Source: an uncultured Rhizobiaceae group bacterium (lineage in GTDB: Bacteria > Pseudomonadota > Alphaproteobacteria > Rhizobiales > Rhizobiaceae). From it: 35,374 nucleotides of DNA. A program made the translations under genes and the position numbers. Each line of letters begins with the position of its first letter. Position 1 is the stretch's first letter. This document shows, piece by piece, positions 1-9,821 of the stretch. Below the pieces are notes generated by a model. It was given only the letters and a program-made list of their open reading frames with translations, did not search any database and was not told the origin of the DNA. The stretch covers positions 1 to 35,374 of the forward strand of contig CALLHT010000135.1 in the NCBI GenBank assembly GCA_938009335.1, given 5' to 3'.

Positions 1-629
1 GCCTGCTGAACGCCCTCGCCCGATACGTCACGGGTAATCGAAGGATTGTCGGACTTGCGGGAAATTTTGTCGACCTCGTCAATATAAACAATACCACGTT
101 GAGCGCGTTCGACGTTGTAGTCTGAAGCCTGCAGCAGTTTGAGAATGATGTTTTCAACATCTTCACCAACATAACCCGCTTCAGTCAATGTTGTAGCATC
201 TGCCATTGTAAACGGCACATCAAGGATACGAGCAAGCGTCTGAGCTAGAAGTGTTTTACCACAACCAGTAGGCCCAATGAGCATAATATTGGATTTCGCC
301 AACTCAACGTCTTGGTTTTTGCTAGCATGATTCAGACGCTTGTAGTGGTTATGAACCGCAACTGACAACACGCGCTTAGCATGCGCCTGCCCGATAACGT
401 AGTCATCCAGCACCTCTAAGATTTCTTGAGGTGTCGGAATTCCCTCGCCGGACTTAACCATAGAAGACTTATTCTCTTCCCTGATGATGTCCATACAAAG
501 TTCAACACATTCATCACAGATGAATACCGTTGGTCCTGCGATCAGCTTACGAACTTCATGCTGGCTCTTTCCACAGAACGAACAGTAAAGCGTATTCTTA
601 GATTCACCTGAATTGGAAACTTTGCTCAT
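1..629 (-). CDS. clpX: ATP-dependent Clp protease ATP-binding subunit ClpX, N-terminal part (3' end outside window)
   Basis: Reverse-strand translation from ATG at 629: [45 protein letters not shown] (zinc-binding domain), then [21 protein letters not shown] Walker A and [29 protein letters not shown]. Runs off the left edge, so it is absent from the ORF track. Confidence 0.96.
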   Translation of the reverse strand, partial: MSKVSNSGESKNTLYCSFCGKSQHEVRKLIAGPTVFICDECVELCMDIIREENKSSMVKSGEGIPTPQEILEVLDDYVIGQAHAKRVLSVAVHNHYKRLNHASKNQDVELAKSNIMLIGPTGCGKTLLAQTLARILDVPFTMADATTLTEAGYVGEDVENIILKLLQASDYNVERAQRGIVYIDEVDKISRKSDNPSITRDVSGEGVQQ

Positions 630-834
630 ATACTTTTCCTTACACCAGCCTCTAAGGGACCAAGCCCCAAAATCAGCAGCATTGCAGTAACCGTGCCAAC
701 CTAGTCACAGACAAACATCCCAAACGAATGAAGGCAAGGACTAATCCACTCAACGCAATTCTACGACACAAAACATTCACATAGACTTAACAGGATATCA
801 CCAGTTTCTAAAACGAAGCCGGTGCACTTTCCCG

Positions 835-1458
835 TTATTCGTCACCGCCGTCTTCGCGCTCTTCAATAACCCGGTCAATAATGCCGAATTCTTTTGTTTC
901 CTCGGCGGTCATGAAATGGTCTCGGTCAAGCGTTTGCTCAATCGTCTCATAGTCATTACCCGTATGTTTGACGTAAACTTCGTTCAAACGACGCTTCATT
1001 TTCATAATATCTTCAGCATGGCGTTGGATATCCGATGCTTGCCCCTGAAAACCGCCAGATGGCTGGTGAACCATGATCCGTGCATTCGGCAACGCAAAAC
1101 GCATATCTTTTGCACCCGCACACAATAACAAAGAACCCATAGAAGCAGCCTGACCAATACAAAGGGTCGATACAGCGGGTTTGATAAATTGCATGGTATC
1201 GTAAATACCCATACCTGCTGTCACCACGCCGCCAGGCGAATTGATGTAAAGATTTATCTCTTTCTTTGGGTTTTCTGCTTCCAGATACAGCAACTGCGCG
1301 CAAATCAAAGTCGCCATATGGTCTTCAACCGGGCCCGTCAGAAAAATAACACGCTCTTTTAGAAGACGAGAATAGATATCATAAGCCCGCTCCCCTCTGT
1401 TTGATTGTTCAACAACCATTGGGACAAGGTTCATGTATGTATCGACCGGATCTTTCAT
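835..1458 (-). CDS. clpP: ATP-dependent Clp protease proteolytic subunit ClpP
   Basis: 207 aa; [20 protein letters not shown] (catalytic Ser) and [10 protein letters not shown] (catalytic His) motifs; between tig and clpX. Confidence 0.97.
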   Translation of the reverse strand: MKDPVDTYMNLVPMVVEQSNRGERAYDIYSRLLKERVIFLTGPVEDHMATLICAQLLYLEAENPKKEINLYINSPGGVVTAGMGIYDTMQFIKPAVSTLCIGQAASMGSLLLCAGAKDMRFALPNARIMVHQPSGGFQGQASDIQRHAEDIMKMKRRLNEVYVKHTGNDYETIEQTLDRDHFMTAEETKEFGIIDRVIEEREDGGDE

Positions 1459-1593
1459 GCAGAAATGCCTTTCAAGCGAATCTATATAATTTGGGTGAAT
1501 GTAGGGTAACGCGGAAACAGTTAAAAGGGCCTGTATGAGCCAATGACAATTTATCTTATCGGGTCACAACGCAAAAAACCCGGACTTAAGATC

Positions 1594-1618
1594 AAAAATG
1601 CCCGGACGGATCCGGGCA
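1594..1618 (-). terminator. Rho-independent terminator downstream of tig
   Basis: Perfect 8-bp stem TGCCCGGA-CGGA-TCCGGGCA (1599-1618), followed on the minus strand by ATTTTTGAT. Confidence 0.75.
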
Positions 1619-1652
1619 CGAAATCAGATTAAACGAAGGGGTCAGACGAAAC

Positions 1653-2996
1653 TTACGCGTCTTCCTCTTCTTTCATAAGCTCTTCTTGGCTAACGGTCTC
1701 TTCGGTGACATCTGCCTTTTCGATGATGAAATCGACAACTTTATCTTCGTAGAGTGGAGCACGAAGGCCCGCAACAGCATCGGGATGTTCACGGAAATAG
1801 TTCAACACTTCCTGTTCCTGGCCCGGATACTGCTGAACCTGTCTGAAGACCGCTTGTTGAATCTCTTCTTCGCTTACCTGAACGTCAGCCTTCTCGCCAA
1901 TGTCGGCCAGAACCAATCCCAGACGCACACGACGTTCTGCAAGGCCTTGGTATTCTTTCTTGGCCTTATCTTCCGTTGTATCTTCGTCTTCAAAGGTTTT
2001 GCCAGCACGCTCAAGCTCAGTCGTGACCTGTGACCAAATGTTATTGAACTCCTGTTCAACCATCTTGCCGGGCAGTTCCATTTTGGTTTTTTCGTCCAGC
2101 AAATCAAGAACCTGACGCTTAACCTTGGCGCGGGTAAATGATTCAAACTGACCTTCCATCTGGCCGCGAACCGCTTCACGCAGCTTGTCGACACTTTCCA
2201 GACCAAGATTGGTTGCAAGTTCATCATTGATTTCCAGATCGCCGGGCTTTTCAACCAACGAAACGGTCACATCGAATTCAGCTTCTTTGCCTGCGAGGTG
2301 TGCTGCCTGGTATTCGTCTGGGAATGAAACCTTAACTACGGTTTCGTCACCAGCTTTTTTCCCGATCAACTGATCTTCAAAGCCCGGAATAAACATGCCT
2401 GACCCAAGAACAAGCTTCGCATCGTTGTCAGCACCGCCTTCAAATGGCTCGCCGTCGATTTTTCCGAGGTAATTCATTGTTACGCGGTCGTTTTTCGCAG
2501 CTTTGCCCTTTTTCTCGTTATATGGGCGACTGCTCTCTGCAATTTTTTCGATCTGCTCGTCAATTTCCTTATCAGAAACCTCTGCTACAGGTCGTTTGAT
2601 CTTCAACTTTTCCAACTCAGGAGCATTAATCTCCGGAATTACTTCATAGGACATGGAGAATTCGAAGTCTTTTTTACCTGTCAGGATTTCTTCAGCTTCT
2701 TTTTCATCTTCTGTCATGGAAATTTCAGGCTGCTGAGCCGGACGCTCGTCGCGATCTTTCAGAACCTCACCAGTGCGCTTGGAGATATACTCATTGACGA
2801 TTTCAGCCATCGCCTGCTTGCCATACATTTTTCTCAAATGCGGCATTGGCACTTTACCTTGACGGAAGCCATTGAGCTTCAATCTTGGCTTCATCTCCTC
2901 CAGACGTGCCGTAACCTGGCTGTCCATATCGCCTTTATCGACAACAATCTTGAGTTCGCGCTTAAGACCTTCGTTGAGGGTTTCTGTAACCTGCAT
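1653..2996 (-). CDS. tig: Trigger factor (ribosome-associated chaperone/PPIase)
   Basis: MQVTETLNEGLKRELKIVV..., NGFRQGKVPMPHLRKMYGKQ ribosome-binding signature, FKBP-like LGKIDGEPFEGG...GFEDQLIGKKAGDE. Start placed at the internal Met (2996) rather than the longest ORF start (3056). Confidence 0.95.
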   Translation of the reverse strand: MQVTETLNEGLKRELKIVVDKGDMDSQVTARLEEMKPRLKLNGFRQGKVPMPHLRKMYGKQAMAEIVNEYISKRTGEVLKDRDERPAQQPEISMTEDEKEAEEILTGKKDFEFSMSYEVIPEINAPELEKLKIKRPVAEVSDKEIDEQIEKIAESSRPYNEKKGKAAKNDRVTMNYLGKIDGEPFEGGADNDAKLVLGSGMFIPGFEDQLIGKKAGDETVVKVSFPDEYQAAHLAGKEAEFDVTVSLVEKPGDLEINDELATNLGLESVDKLREAVRGQMEGQFESFTRAKVKRQVLDLLDEKTKMELPGKMVEQEFNNIWSQVTTELERAGKTFEDEDTTEDKAKKEYQGLAERRVRLGLVLADIGEKADVQVSEEEIQQAVFRQVQQYPGQEQEVLNYFREHPDAVAGLRAPLYEDKVVDFIIEKADVTEETVSQEELMKEEEDA

Positions 2997-3240
2997 GTGT
3001 TTAAACCTGTTTTTATTGCATGCAATCCGCTCTTTTCGGACGGATTGAAGAGGCATCCTTGAATGGGTTTTGGAAACGAAAGCGAAGGTTCAGACCAAGA
3101 CTGATCCCCTCACCCGAATACGAATTTGCTTGCAGATAGCAGAGCTGGATTTGGACCGCAAGCATTTTAGGGGTTGCAGTTGCGCAAACAGGCCAGTTCT
3201 CGGCAACTATCGCTCAAAAACAGTAAAGGTTCTTATTATG

Positions 3241-3693
3241 TCAGAGCCAACGGCGGACACTGGCAAAATAGTCCGCATATTCAATGCCGAATTTTTCCAG
3301 CAAGATCTCTTCTTCAGGAATGATCTGAAAATTGGTGACATACCAGATGAACACCGGCACAAACAGCAAGGTAGCCCAATTCTCGAGCCATATCCCAAAG
3401 CCGGATAAAATAAAGGCTAAGCCAAGATACATTGGATTTCTGGTAAACCGATAAATTCCAGTCACAACCAGAGACGTGGTTTTTTGAGGAGAAATTGGAC
3501 TAACCGTCGTTTTCGATCGGAAAAAAACCGAAAGCGCTGAAAAATCGATGCATACCCCTATGAACACCAAAACTGCTGATAAATAGACATTCCAAGAAAA
3601 CTCAAATTTGAATTCCGGAACATAGCTGGCCACAAGCCACATTCCACCTGCGCAGATGACGGCTTGCAAAGGTGGTGGGATGACTAACCTCAT
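3241..3693 (-). CDS. Isoprenylcysteine carboxyl methyltransferase (ICMT/PEMT)-like membrane methyltransferase
   Basis: 150 aa, several TM segments, C-terminal RFTRNPMYLG...EEEILLEKFGIEYADYFASVRRWL typical of the ICMT/PEMT-like family. Overlaps the cckA stop by 4 bp (ATGA). Confidence 0.8.
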   Translation of the reverse strand: MRLVIPPPLQAVICAGGMWLVASYVPEFKFEFSWNVYLSAVLVFIGVCIDFSALSVFFRSKTTVSPISPQKTTSLVVTGIYRFTRNPMYLGLAFILSGFGIWLENWATLLFVPVFIWYVTNFQIIPEEEILLEKFGIEYADYFASVRRWL

Positions 3694-6272
3694 TCTTCCA
3701 GCATGTCCTTCACTGTAGAGGCAAGTTGTTTGAGCGAGAATGGTTTCGGTAAGAAGCCAAACTTGTCTCGCTCCTCTTGTGGTAGATTTTTGGCAAACGC
3801 CTCTTCCGCATAGCCAGACACGAAGATAAACTTGAGATCTGGGTATGTTTTACGCAACTCGCCAAGCAAGGTTGGACCATCCATTTCCGGCATGACAACG
3901 TCAGAGACGACCAGATCAATTTCGTCGCCATATTCTTGCATCACCTCAAGCGCCTCAACGCCGCTTGCAGCTTCATGTACTTCATAGCCTCGCGAAATCA
4001 GTGCTCGGGAACCAAATGCACGAACAGCATCTTCATCCTCAACCAGTAGAATGGTGGCGTTGCCGGTAAGATCTTTGGCAGGCTCTTCTTGTTTTTCAGC
4101 CGCCTCTTCCGGCGCCTCCGCCTCAGCTTTTTCATCTGGAATATGTCTAGGCAAGAACACGTTGAACGTGGTTCCCTGCCCCTCTTCACTTTCTGGATAG
4201 ATAAAACCGCCCGTTTGCTTGACTATGCCATAAACTGTCGAGAGGCCAAGGCCGGTTCCCTTCCCCACTTCTTTTGTTGAGAAGAACGGCTCAAATATTT
4301 TATCCAAAACCTCTTGGCTCATCCCTGAGCCCTCGTCTTCCACCTGCACCAGAACATAGTCAGCCGGAACAAATTCCGAGAACGTTATCGTATGTCGACA
4401 TTCATCCTCGGTGATGTTCTTGGTGCGAATTTCTAGATAACCTTCGTCTTCCATGGCATCTCGTGCATTGACAACAAGATTGACCAGAACTTGCTCGAGT
4501 TGGGAGACATCAGCTTTTACCGGCCAAAGGTCACGACCGTGTTTCACATTGAGTGTAACCCGATCACCCACCAATCGGTCCAATAACATCCGTAAGTCAG
4601 ACAAAACATCGGCCATATGCAGCACTTGCGGCCGTAGTGTTTGTCGCCGTGAGAACGCAAGCAGCTGTCTCACTAGGCTCGCGGCCCGATTTGCATTCTG
4701 CTTGATGTTCATAATGTCCTGAAAAGACGGATCAGAAGGTTTATGGTTTGTCAGCAGCAGGTCCGAGAAGCCAATGATCGCGGTCAGAACGTTATTAAAG
4801 TCATGTGCAATACCACCCGCAAGCTGACCTACAGCCTGCATTTTCTGCCCCTTGGAGAACTGGTTCTCAAGGACGCGTTGTTCTGTCGTCTCAACCGCAT
4901 AAACGATAACACGCTCAGGGTTCCCGGTAGAATCTTCCAGAGAGTCGGCAACGTGAGACACAAAAAATCTCACAAAGCGTTCCGAATTATCATTAATTGC
5001 CAGTTCAACGGGATCCACATCAGCAGTACTTGTTATTGCATCGTCAAATAGTTTTTGCAGACGATCGCGGTCATCATCCGAAGAAAGATCAAGAAACCTC
5101 AATCCGCGTTTGCCGCTGGCCCGGCTTATGATGTCAGAAAACATTTTCTGGAACGAAGCATTCGTTCGAACAACGCGGCCTTCGCGATCAAGCCCTGCAA
5201 TAGCGACGGGCGTATTATTAAAGAAGCGGGTAAATCTAATCTCGGCTTCTTGGAGCGCATTGTCTCCGCCAAATGTGCTGGCACGATTAAGAATAAGCGT
5301 TCTGGCTGTGCCTGGAGCACCATCAGAATTGATCGGTATCCGGTGATACATTCGCACCGGCAAACGACGACCGTCAGCACAATTCATGTCCAGATCAACG
5401 ACGGTTGTTTTGGCATTGCCGGCTTCGATATCTGCTGTATCAAACAATGCTTCGTTATCAGATGGAATCATATCCCGGATGTTGCTGCTGGACGGCTCAA
5501 ACATGGCAAGGTCAACACCCAACCAATCAGCAAGCGTCGCATTGAGATACACAATCGTGCCGTCCGGTTCGCTGGCAATAAATCCCGCAGGCGCATGATC
5601 TAGATAATGGATCGCGTCCTGAAGTTGCTGGAAACTATTTTCCTGCTCCAACCGGTCATTGGTGACATCTGAAACCTGCCAAACCGTGAGCGTTTCATCA
5701 CGGTCTTGCAATTGCATCGGACGGGATCGCAATCGATACCAACTGGCACTTTCAGAGTCTTTTACCAGACCATGATTTAAGCGAATCTCTTCAACGCTCG
5801 AGTTACCGTTCCTAACCGCCGTAGACATTTTATACACAGTATCGGACGCTTCTGGATGCTTCGAAAACACCATCTCGACACCAGAAATATCTGACAGTCC
5901 GTTCGCGCCAATCAAATTGGCATAAGAGTTATTCGCAAATAACACTCTGTTATTTGCATCCGAGACCACAATTCCAGGGTCCATTTGTCCTATCAGTTGC
6001 TTTGCGAAATCATCATTGTTGTTTCTAGAACCGAAGTGAAGGATGCCCAAAGCCAGAGCAAACAGGAAAAAGACACCAACGCTGGCAAAAATAGCCAGAA
6101 AGATAATGAAAATCGGCTCTCCAAGGCGCTCGACACCGAATATTCCGAGTGCTGCGACGCCAATAAATAGGAAAAGCCCCAATAATAGGAAGCGCCCTAT
6201 CCCGGCAGGAGCTTGCAATTCGTCGATAACGGGTCCGCCCGAATATCGAAACTCTTTGTTATCACCCGCCAT
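3690..6272 (-). CDS. cckA: Cell-cycle hybrid histidine kinase CckA (2 TM, PAS domains, HisKA, HATPase, receiver)
   Basis: 860 aa; H-box GQLAGGIAHDFNNVLTAIIGFSDLLL, N-box NLVVNARDAM, G-boxes GTGLGLSTVYGIV, C-terminal receiver ILLVEDEDAVR...LVVSDVVMPEMDG. Confidence 0.93.
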   Translation of the reverse strand: MAGDNKEFRYSGGPVIDELQAPAGIGRFLLLGLFLFIGVAALGIFGVERLGEPIFIIFLAIFASVGVFFLFALALGILHFGSRNNNDDFAKQLIGQMDPGIVVSDANNRVLFANNSYANLIGANGLSDISGVEMVFSKHPEASDTVYKMSTAVRNGNSSVEEIRLNHGLVKDSESASWYRLRSRPMQLQDRDETLTVWQVSDVTNDRLEQENSFQQLQDAIHYLDHAPAGFIASEPDGTIVYLNATLADWLGVDLAMFEPSSSNIRDMIPSDNEALFDTADIEAGNAKTTVVDLDMNCADGRRLPVRMYHRIPINSDGAPGTARTLILNRASTFGGDNALQEAEIRFTRFFNNTPVAIAGLDREGRVVRTNASFQKMFSDIISRASGKRGLRFLDLSSDDDRDRLQKLFDDAITSTADVDPVELAINDNSERFVRFFVSHVADSLEDSTGNPERVIVYAVETTEQRVLENQFSKGQKMQAVGQLAGGIAHDFNNVLTAIIGFSDLLLTNHKPSDPSFQDIMNIKQNANRAASLVRQLLAFSRRQTLRPQVLHMADVLSDLRMLLDRLVGDRVTLNVKHGRDLWPVKADVSQLEQVLVNLVVNARDAMEDEGYLEIRTKNITEDECRHTITFSEFVPADYVLVQVEDEGSGMSQEVLDKIFEPFFSTKEVGKGTGLGLSTVYGIVKQTGGFIYPESEEGQGTTFNVFLPRHIPDEKAEAEAPEEAAEKQEEPAKDLTGNATILLVEDEDAVRAFGSRALISRGYEVHEAASGVEALEVMQEYGDEIDLVVSDVVMPEMDGPTLLGELRKTYPDLKFIFVSGYAEEAFAKNLPQEERDKFGFLPKPFSLKQLASTVKDMLEE

Positions 6273-6549
6273 ACCTGTCCCTGATAGCGATTCGTACCTA
6301 GCGCACCCTAACAGTATTACGGCGAAAAAAAGAGAGTTTTACAGGATTTACCCCTGATTTGAGACGCTCAATTGCGTTAGTTCACCTAAAAATTGAAAAA
6401 CATTAATAATCTTGATAAAAGGATTGTGGTGCGGCGGGACAGTGAGATTATCCCTGAGATGAATTGTCGAGGAATCAATACATCTCAATTTCTGTTCAGC
6501 TTAATGTAATGTAATGCGTATTGGATCGATGATCCCAAGGAGTTAGCTC

Positions 6550-7425
6550 ATGGAGTGGATAAACTCGCTTTTGAATGGTGAAAATGGCTCTGCTGTTCAA
6601 TTGATTTTAATTACAGTCGGCCTCGTGCTGGCGTTAATCTTAATTTTTTGGCTATTCCGAAGGATTGCTGGCACGCCAGCAAGACGTGCTGCGCGAAATC
6701 GGGTGCCACGACTATCGATCACTGATGTCACAGCCGTTGACGACAAAAGGTTCCTAGTTTTAGCCCGGCGCGATAATGTCGAGCATCTTGTCCTTATAGG
6801 TGGTCCCACGGATGTGGTTGTAGAAACGGGTATTATCCGTGCACAACAACCACAGACAGGTCAAAATACCCAAAAACAGAGAGTGCCGGAACAAGTATCT
6901 GCTGCACCCACTCGTCAAGAGCCTGAAGCGAAGGCAGAACCTGAAAATGCTCCTGCGCCCGTTGCTGCTACTGTTGCGGCAACTGCAACCGGTTTGGCAG
7001 CGTCAGCTGCGGCGGCAACCGCCAGTGCCGCTGAAACAGTAGGCGACTTGGCATCATCAACCGTAGAAACCGCCACTGAAACCGTGGAAACTGTTGCAGA
7101 AACGGCAACAGAAACGGTGAATGATATTTTGGACGTGACCGATGAACCGGTTGTCGCTGAAAGCGCCTCACTTGAGGATGCTGAAATCGACCTAAAGTTG
7201 GACGAGAGTGATTTAGAAGCTACGTTGACCGACGCTCTGGCAACAGAAGACTTGACGGTAGAAGCAAGTGTTGAGCCAGAGCCTCCAGTCGAACCCACTT
7301 CTCTTGACGCTGTACCAGAAGAAATCGCAATAAGCGTTGCAGGTGATACAGACGCAACATCGCCAGATGATGAAATGCAGAAGCTTCTGGCGGAGCTTGC
7401 AAGCGAAACCAAAGAGCCTGCCTAA
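6550..7425 (+). CDS. FliO-like single-TM membrane protein with long Ala/Thr/Glu-rich C-terminal tail
   Basis: N-terminal TM (LILITVGLVLALILIFWLF), then RLSITDVTAVDDKRFLVLARRDNVEHLVLIGGPTDVVVETGI, resembling the FliO/MopB cytoplasmic domain; low-complexity tail (TVETATETVETVAETATETV). Confidence 0.7.
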   Translation: MEWINSLLNGENGSAVQLILITVGLVLALILIFWLFRRIAGTPARRAARNRVPRLSITDVTAVDDKRFLVLARRDNVEHLVLIGGPTDVVVETGIIRAQQPQTGQNTQKQRVPEQVSAAPTRQEPEAKAEPENAPAPVAATVAATATGLAASAAAATASAAETVGDLASSTVETATETVETVAETATETVNDILDVTDEPVVAESASLEDAEIDLKLDESDLEATLTDALATEDLTVEASVEPEPPVEPTSLDAVPEEIAISVAGDTDATSPDDEMQKLLAELASETKEPA

Positions 7426-7445
7426 TTTGGTGCAAAACTTCTAAC

Positions 7446-7476
7446 AAAAAAGCCCGCATGTGAAGCGGGCTTTTTT
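7446..7476. terminator. Bidirectional rho-independent terminator between the FliO-like gene and dksA
   Basis: AAAAAAGCCCGC-ATGTGAA-GCGGGCTTTTTT; A/T tracts on both sides, convergent gene ends. Confidence 0.95.
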
Positions 7477-7495
7477 ATGAACTCTAATTTGCTAG

Positions 7496-7915
7496 TCAAT
7501 CGTCGCGATGCACTTTTTCACGGCGCTCATGACGTTCCTGCGCTTCAATAGACAGTGTAGCAATCGGACGAGCATCTAGGCGCTTCACCCCAATTGGTTC
7601 ACCGGTATCTTCACAATACCCATAAGTGTCTTCTTCAATTCGCTTCAACGCAGAATCGATTTTTTTGATCAGTTTGCGTTGCCTATCACGTGCACGCAGT
7701 TCAATGGATCGATCTGTTTCCGAAGATGCCCTATCCGCCTGATCTGGCATTTTATCTGATTGATCTTGTAGCGTTGCAATGGTCGACTTGGATTCTTTGA
7801 GAATGTCAGCCTTCCATTCCTCAAGTTTCGCCTTGAAATAAGCCTTCTGCTTATCATTCATAAACGGTTCGTCCTCACTTGGACGGTAGTCTATGTCCAG
7901 TTCCACTATTCCCAT
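7496..7915 (-). CDS. dksA: RNA polymerase-binding transcription factor DksA
   Basis: 139 aa; DRSIELRARDRQRKLIKKIDSALKRIEEDTYGYCEDTGEPIGVKRLDARPIATLSIEAQERHERREK. Confidence 0.93.
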   Translation of the reverse strand: MGIVELDIDYRPSEDEPFMNDKQKAYFKAKLEEWKADILKESKSTIATLQDQSDKMPDQADRASSETDRSIELRARDRQRKLIKKIDSALKRIEEDTYGYCEDTGEPIGVKRLDARPIATLSIEAQERHERREKVHRDD

Positions 7916-8115
7916 TTAATGCTCCCTTGCGTGCGCCGTGTATAGACAGAATCTGTGACACCCTCAAGTTGAAATTGCGCGAAAACGCGAAAGTTGATTG
8001 CACATTCTGAAAGTAATGGTAGCGGCATAGGATGATGCGGAAGTGGTATGTGATGACTTGCCTTGGAACTCGCATCAAGCCATTGTGCAGCTGAAAAACG
8101 ATTCCGTGAGGTTTT

Positions 8116-8625
8116 ATGCTGAGACTTTTTGTAATGCGTCATGCCAAATCATCTTGGGCAGCTCCGGGAGCGCGGGATTTTGACCGCGAACTAAATGAAC
8201 GCGGCAATTTAGATTTGAACAAAGTATCAAAAGTGTTGGTTGAGCGTAATTATATTCCGGAGGAGATTTATTGTTCGAGCGCAGAGCGTACGCGGCAAAC
8301 CTTTAATGGCATTTCGCCCGCAATTCCGGACACCACTCAAATCACGTATACCGAGAAGCTCTATTCAAGTGGTCTGGATGATTACATAGCGCTGATTCAA
8401 GCGCACGACCGTGGAAAATCTCTCATGATTATCGGACACAACCCGATGTGCGGAGCACTCGCGTCCAGCATGGCTGGTCATGGGGAACCAAGCCTGATGG
8501 AGGAGATTGCTTACAAATACCCCACGGCTACGGTTTCAGTAATCGATTTTGAATGTGAAAATTGGATGGACATCGCAAAAGGCGAAGGGACCCTAATTGA
8601 TTGCATCATACCATCTTCACTTTAG
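8116..8625 (+). CDS. SixA-like histidine phosphatase
   Basis: RHG motif MRHAKSSW, SSAERTRQT, second catalytic His in MIIGHNPMCG. Confidence 0.88.
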   Translation: MLRLFVMRHAKSSWAAPGARDFDRELNERGNLDLNKVSKVLVERNYIPEEIYCSSAERTRQTFNGISPAIPDTTQITYTEKLYSSGLDDYIALIQAHDRGKSLMIIGHNPMCGALASSMAGHGEPSLMEEIAYKYPTATVSVIDFECENWMDIAKGEGTLIDCIIPSSL

Positions 8626-8761
8626 GAATCGGCTCACAATGAGCCTACTTGATAACAATTCGTGATCACCAAGCTTTGTTTTGCCAAAATAGTTCTGAAT
8701 GATCTAACTCTTGATTAACTATTTTCGCCGATTGTCACGATGTAGGTAAAGGGTTTTGTAA

Positions 8762-9286
8762 ATGCGTTTCTCCACCATTATTGCGGCAGCAGCTTTAACA
8801 ATCGCTTCGACGTTTAGCGCGCAGGCGACAGATAAAAAGTTCTTCAATGACATACAGGGACAATGGTCAGGTCCTGGTGAAATCGTTGCCGGAAAGTACA
8901 AAGGAACCAAATTCGTTTGCACGTTTGACGGCACGAATCCGGCTGAGAAGTCGGGGATGGAAGTCGATGGATCCTGCCGTGTTGGCGTATTCTCTCAACC
9001 AATGAGCGCCTTAATTTTGAAGGCTGGACGATCTTACACCGGTCGCTTCCTTGATGGCGAAAAAGGCAAGGGAATGGATGTAACCGGCGGACGCTATACC
9101 AAAGGCCGTATCGTTGCAGACATTAAGCGCAAAGACTTGCGCGGTATTATGGTTGCCAACCTGTCCAACCCCAATGCCCTCAAAGTTACAATTTCAGTGA
9201 AACATGAAGGCCGCCTCGTTCCAGTTATTGGAATGAACTTGGCCCGTAAAACAGATGCCGTAGTCACAGGCTCTATTGATAACTAG
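8762..9286 (+). CDS. Hypothetical secreted protein
   Basis: 174 aa with Sec signal peptide (MRFSTIIAAAALTIASTFSAQA|TDKK); beta-rich, no named domain recognised; ends 1 bp before the folK stop. Confidence 0.75.
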   Translation: MRFSTIIAAAALTIASTFSAQATDKKFFNDIQGQWSGPGEIVAGKYKGTKFVCTFDGTNPAEKSGMEVDGSCRVGVFSQPMSALILKAGRSYTGRFLDGEKGKGMDVTGGRYTKGRIVADIKRKDLRGIMVANLSNPNALKVTISVKHEGRLVPVIGMNLARKTDAVVTGSIDN

Positions 9287-9287
9287 G

Positions 9288-9821
9288 CTAAGTGTTCCAC
9301 CAATCCTGTGTGGTCTCCACCATAATAATATCCTTGCTGGCCAAGTCTTTAGCCAGTTCGCGGGCAGTTGTGCCATTTACCGTAAGTCCCGGAGCAATAT
9401 CTGCAAGCGGAACCATCACGAATGCACGCTCATGCATTCTGGGGTGCGGAATGGTCAGGTGATCGACATCGAAATGCAAGTCACCAAACACTAAGATATC
9501 AACGTCTACAGAACGCGGCCCCCATCGGACAATGCGTTTGCGCTTAAGTTTAACTTCAACACTGAGGCAAACATCTAACAGTTCATGCGGCCCCAGTGTA
9601 GTTTGAACCTTTGCGCAGCAATTCAAAAACCAGTCTTGTTCAGTAATCCCCCATGGCGATGTTTTATAGACATCTGAAACGTCTAAAACGTCTATCTGAT
9701 CATGTTTGTTAAGATGCTGGAGTGCCGCTGCCATGTTCGACAAAACATCGCCAACATTACCACCAAGGCCAAGATAAACTGGGGTCATATTAGGCGAATT
9801 ATGATTCGCCATCGGGTTCAT
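9288..9821 (-). CDS. folK: 2-amino-4-hydroxy-6-hydroxymethyldihydropteridine pyrophosphokinase
   Basis: YLGLGGNVGD, VSDVYKTSPWG, RWGPRSVDVDIL, TIPHPRMHERAFVMVPLADIAP motifs; in fol cluster. Confidence 0.95.
   Translation of the reverse strand: MNPMANHNSPNMTPVYLGLGGNVGDVLSNMAAALQHLNKHDQIDVLDVSDVYKTSPWGITEQDWFLNCCAKVQTTLGPHELLDVCLSVEVKLKRKRIVRWGPRSVDVDILVFGDLHFDVDHLTIPHPRMHERAFVMVPLADIAPGLTVNGTTARELAKDLASKDIIMVETTQDWWNT

Noticed and set aside
3000-3240. Possible tRNA gene upstream of tig
   Set aside because: Inspected for T-arm GGTTCRA and acceptor pairing on both strands; no consistent cloverleaf found.
3070-3408. 112-aa + strand ORF upstream of and into the ICMT-like gene
   Set aside because: Mostly antisense to the methyltransferase 3' end and tig upstream region; no motif or convincing SD.
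5055-5603. 182-aa + strand ORF antisense to cckA (and neighbours 4743-5051, 5110-5346)
   Set aside because: Lies inside the clear CckA coding frame; no recognisable domain or RBS; consistent with codon-bias shadow ORFs.
7060-7125. Tandem DNA repeat (GAAACCGT/GAAACGGT-like units) as a regulatory or CRISPR-like repeat
   Set aside because: Explained by in-frame Thr-Glu-Thr-Val low-complexity coding sequence; no spacer structure.
6915-7412. 165-aa Ser/Ala-rich minus-strand ORF
   Set aside because: Antisense shadow of the low-complexity tail of the FliO-like protein.
8631-8645. GGCTCA-CAA-TGAGCC hairpin after sixA as a terminator
   Set aside because: Short 6-bp stem, 3-nt loop and no U tract; too weak to call.
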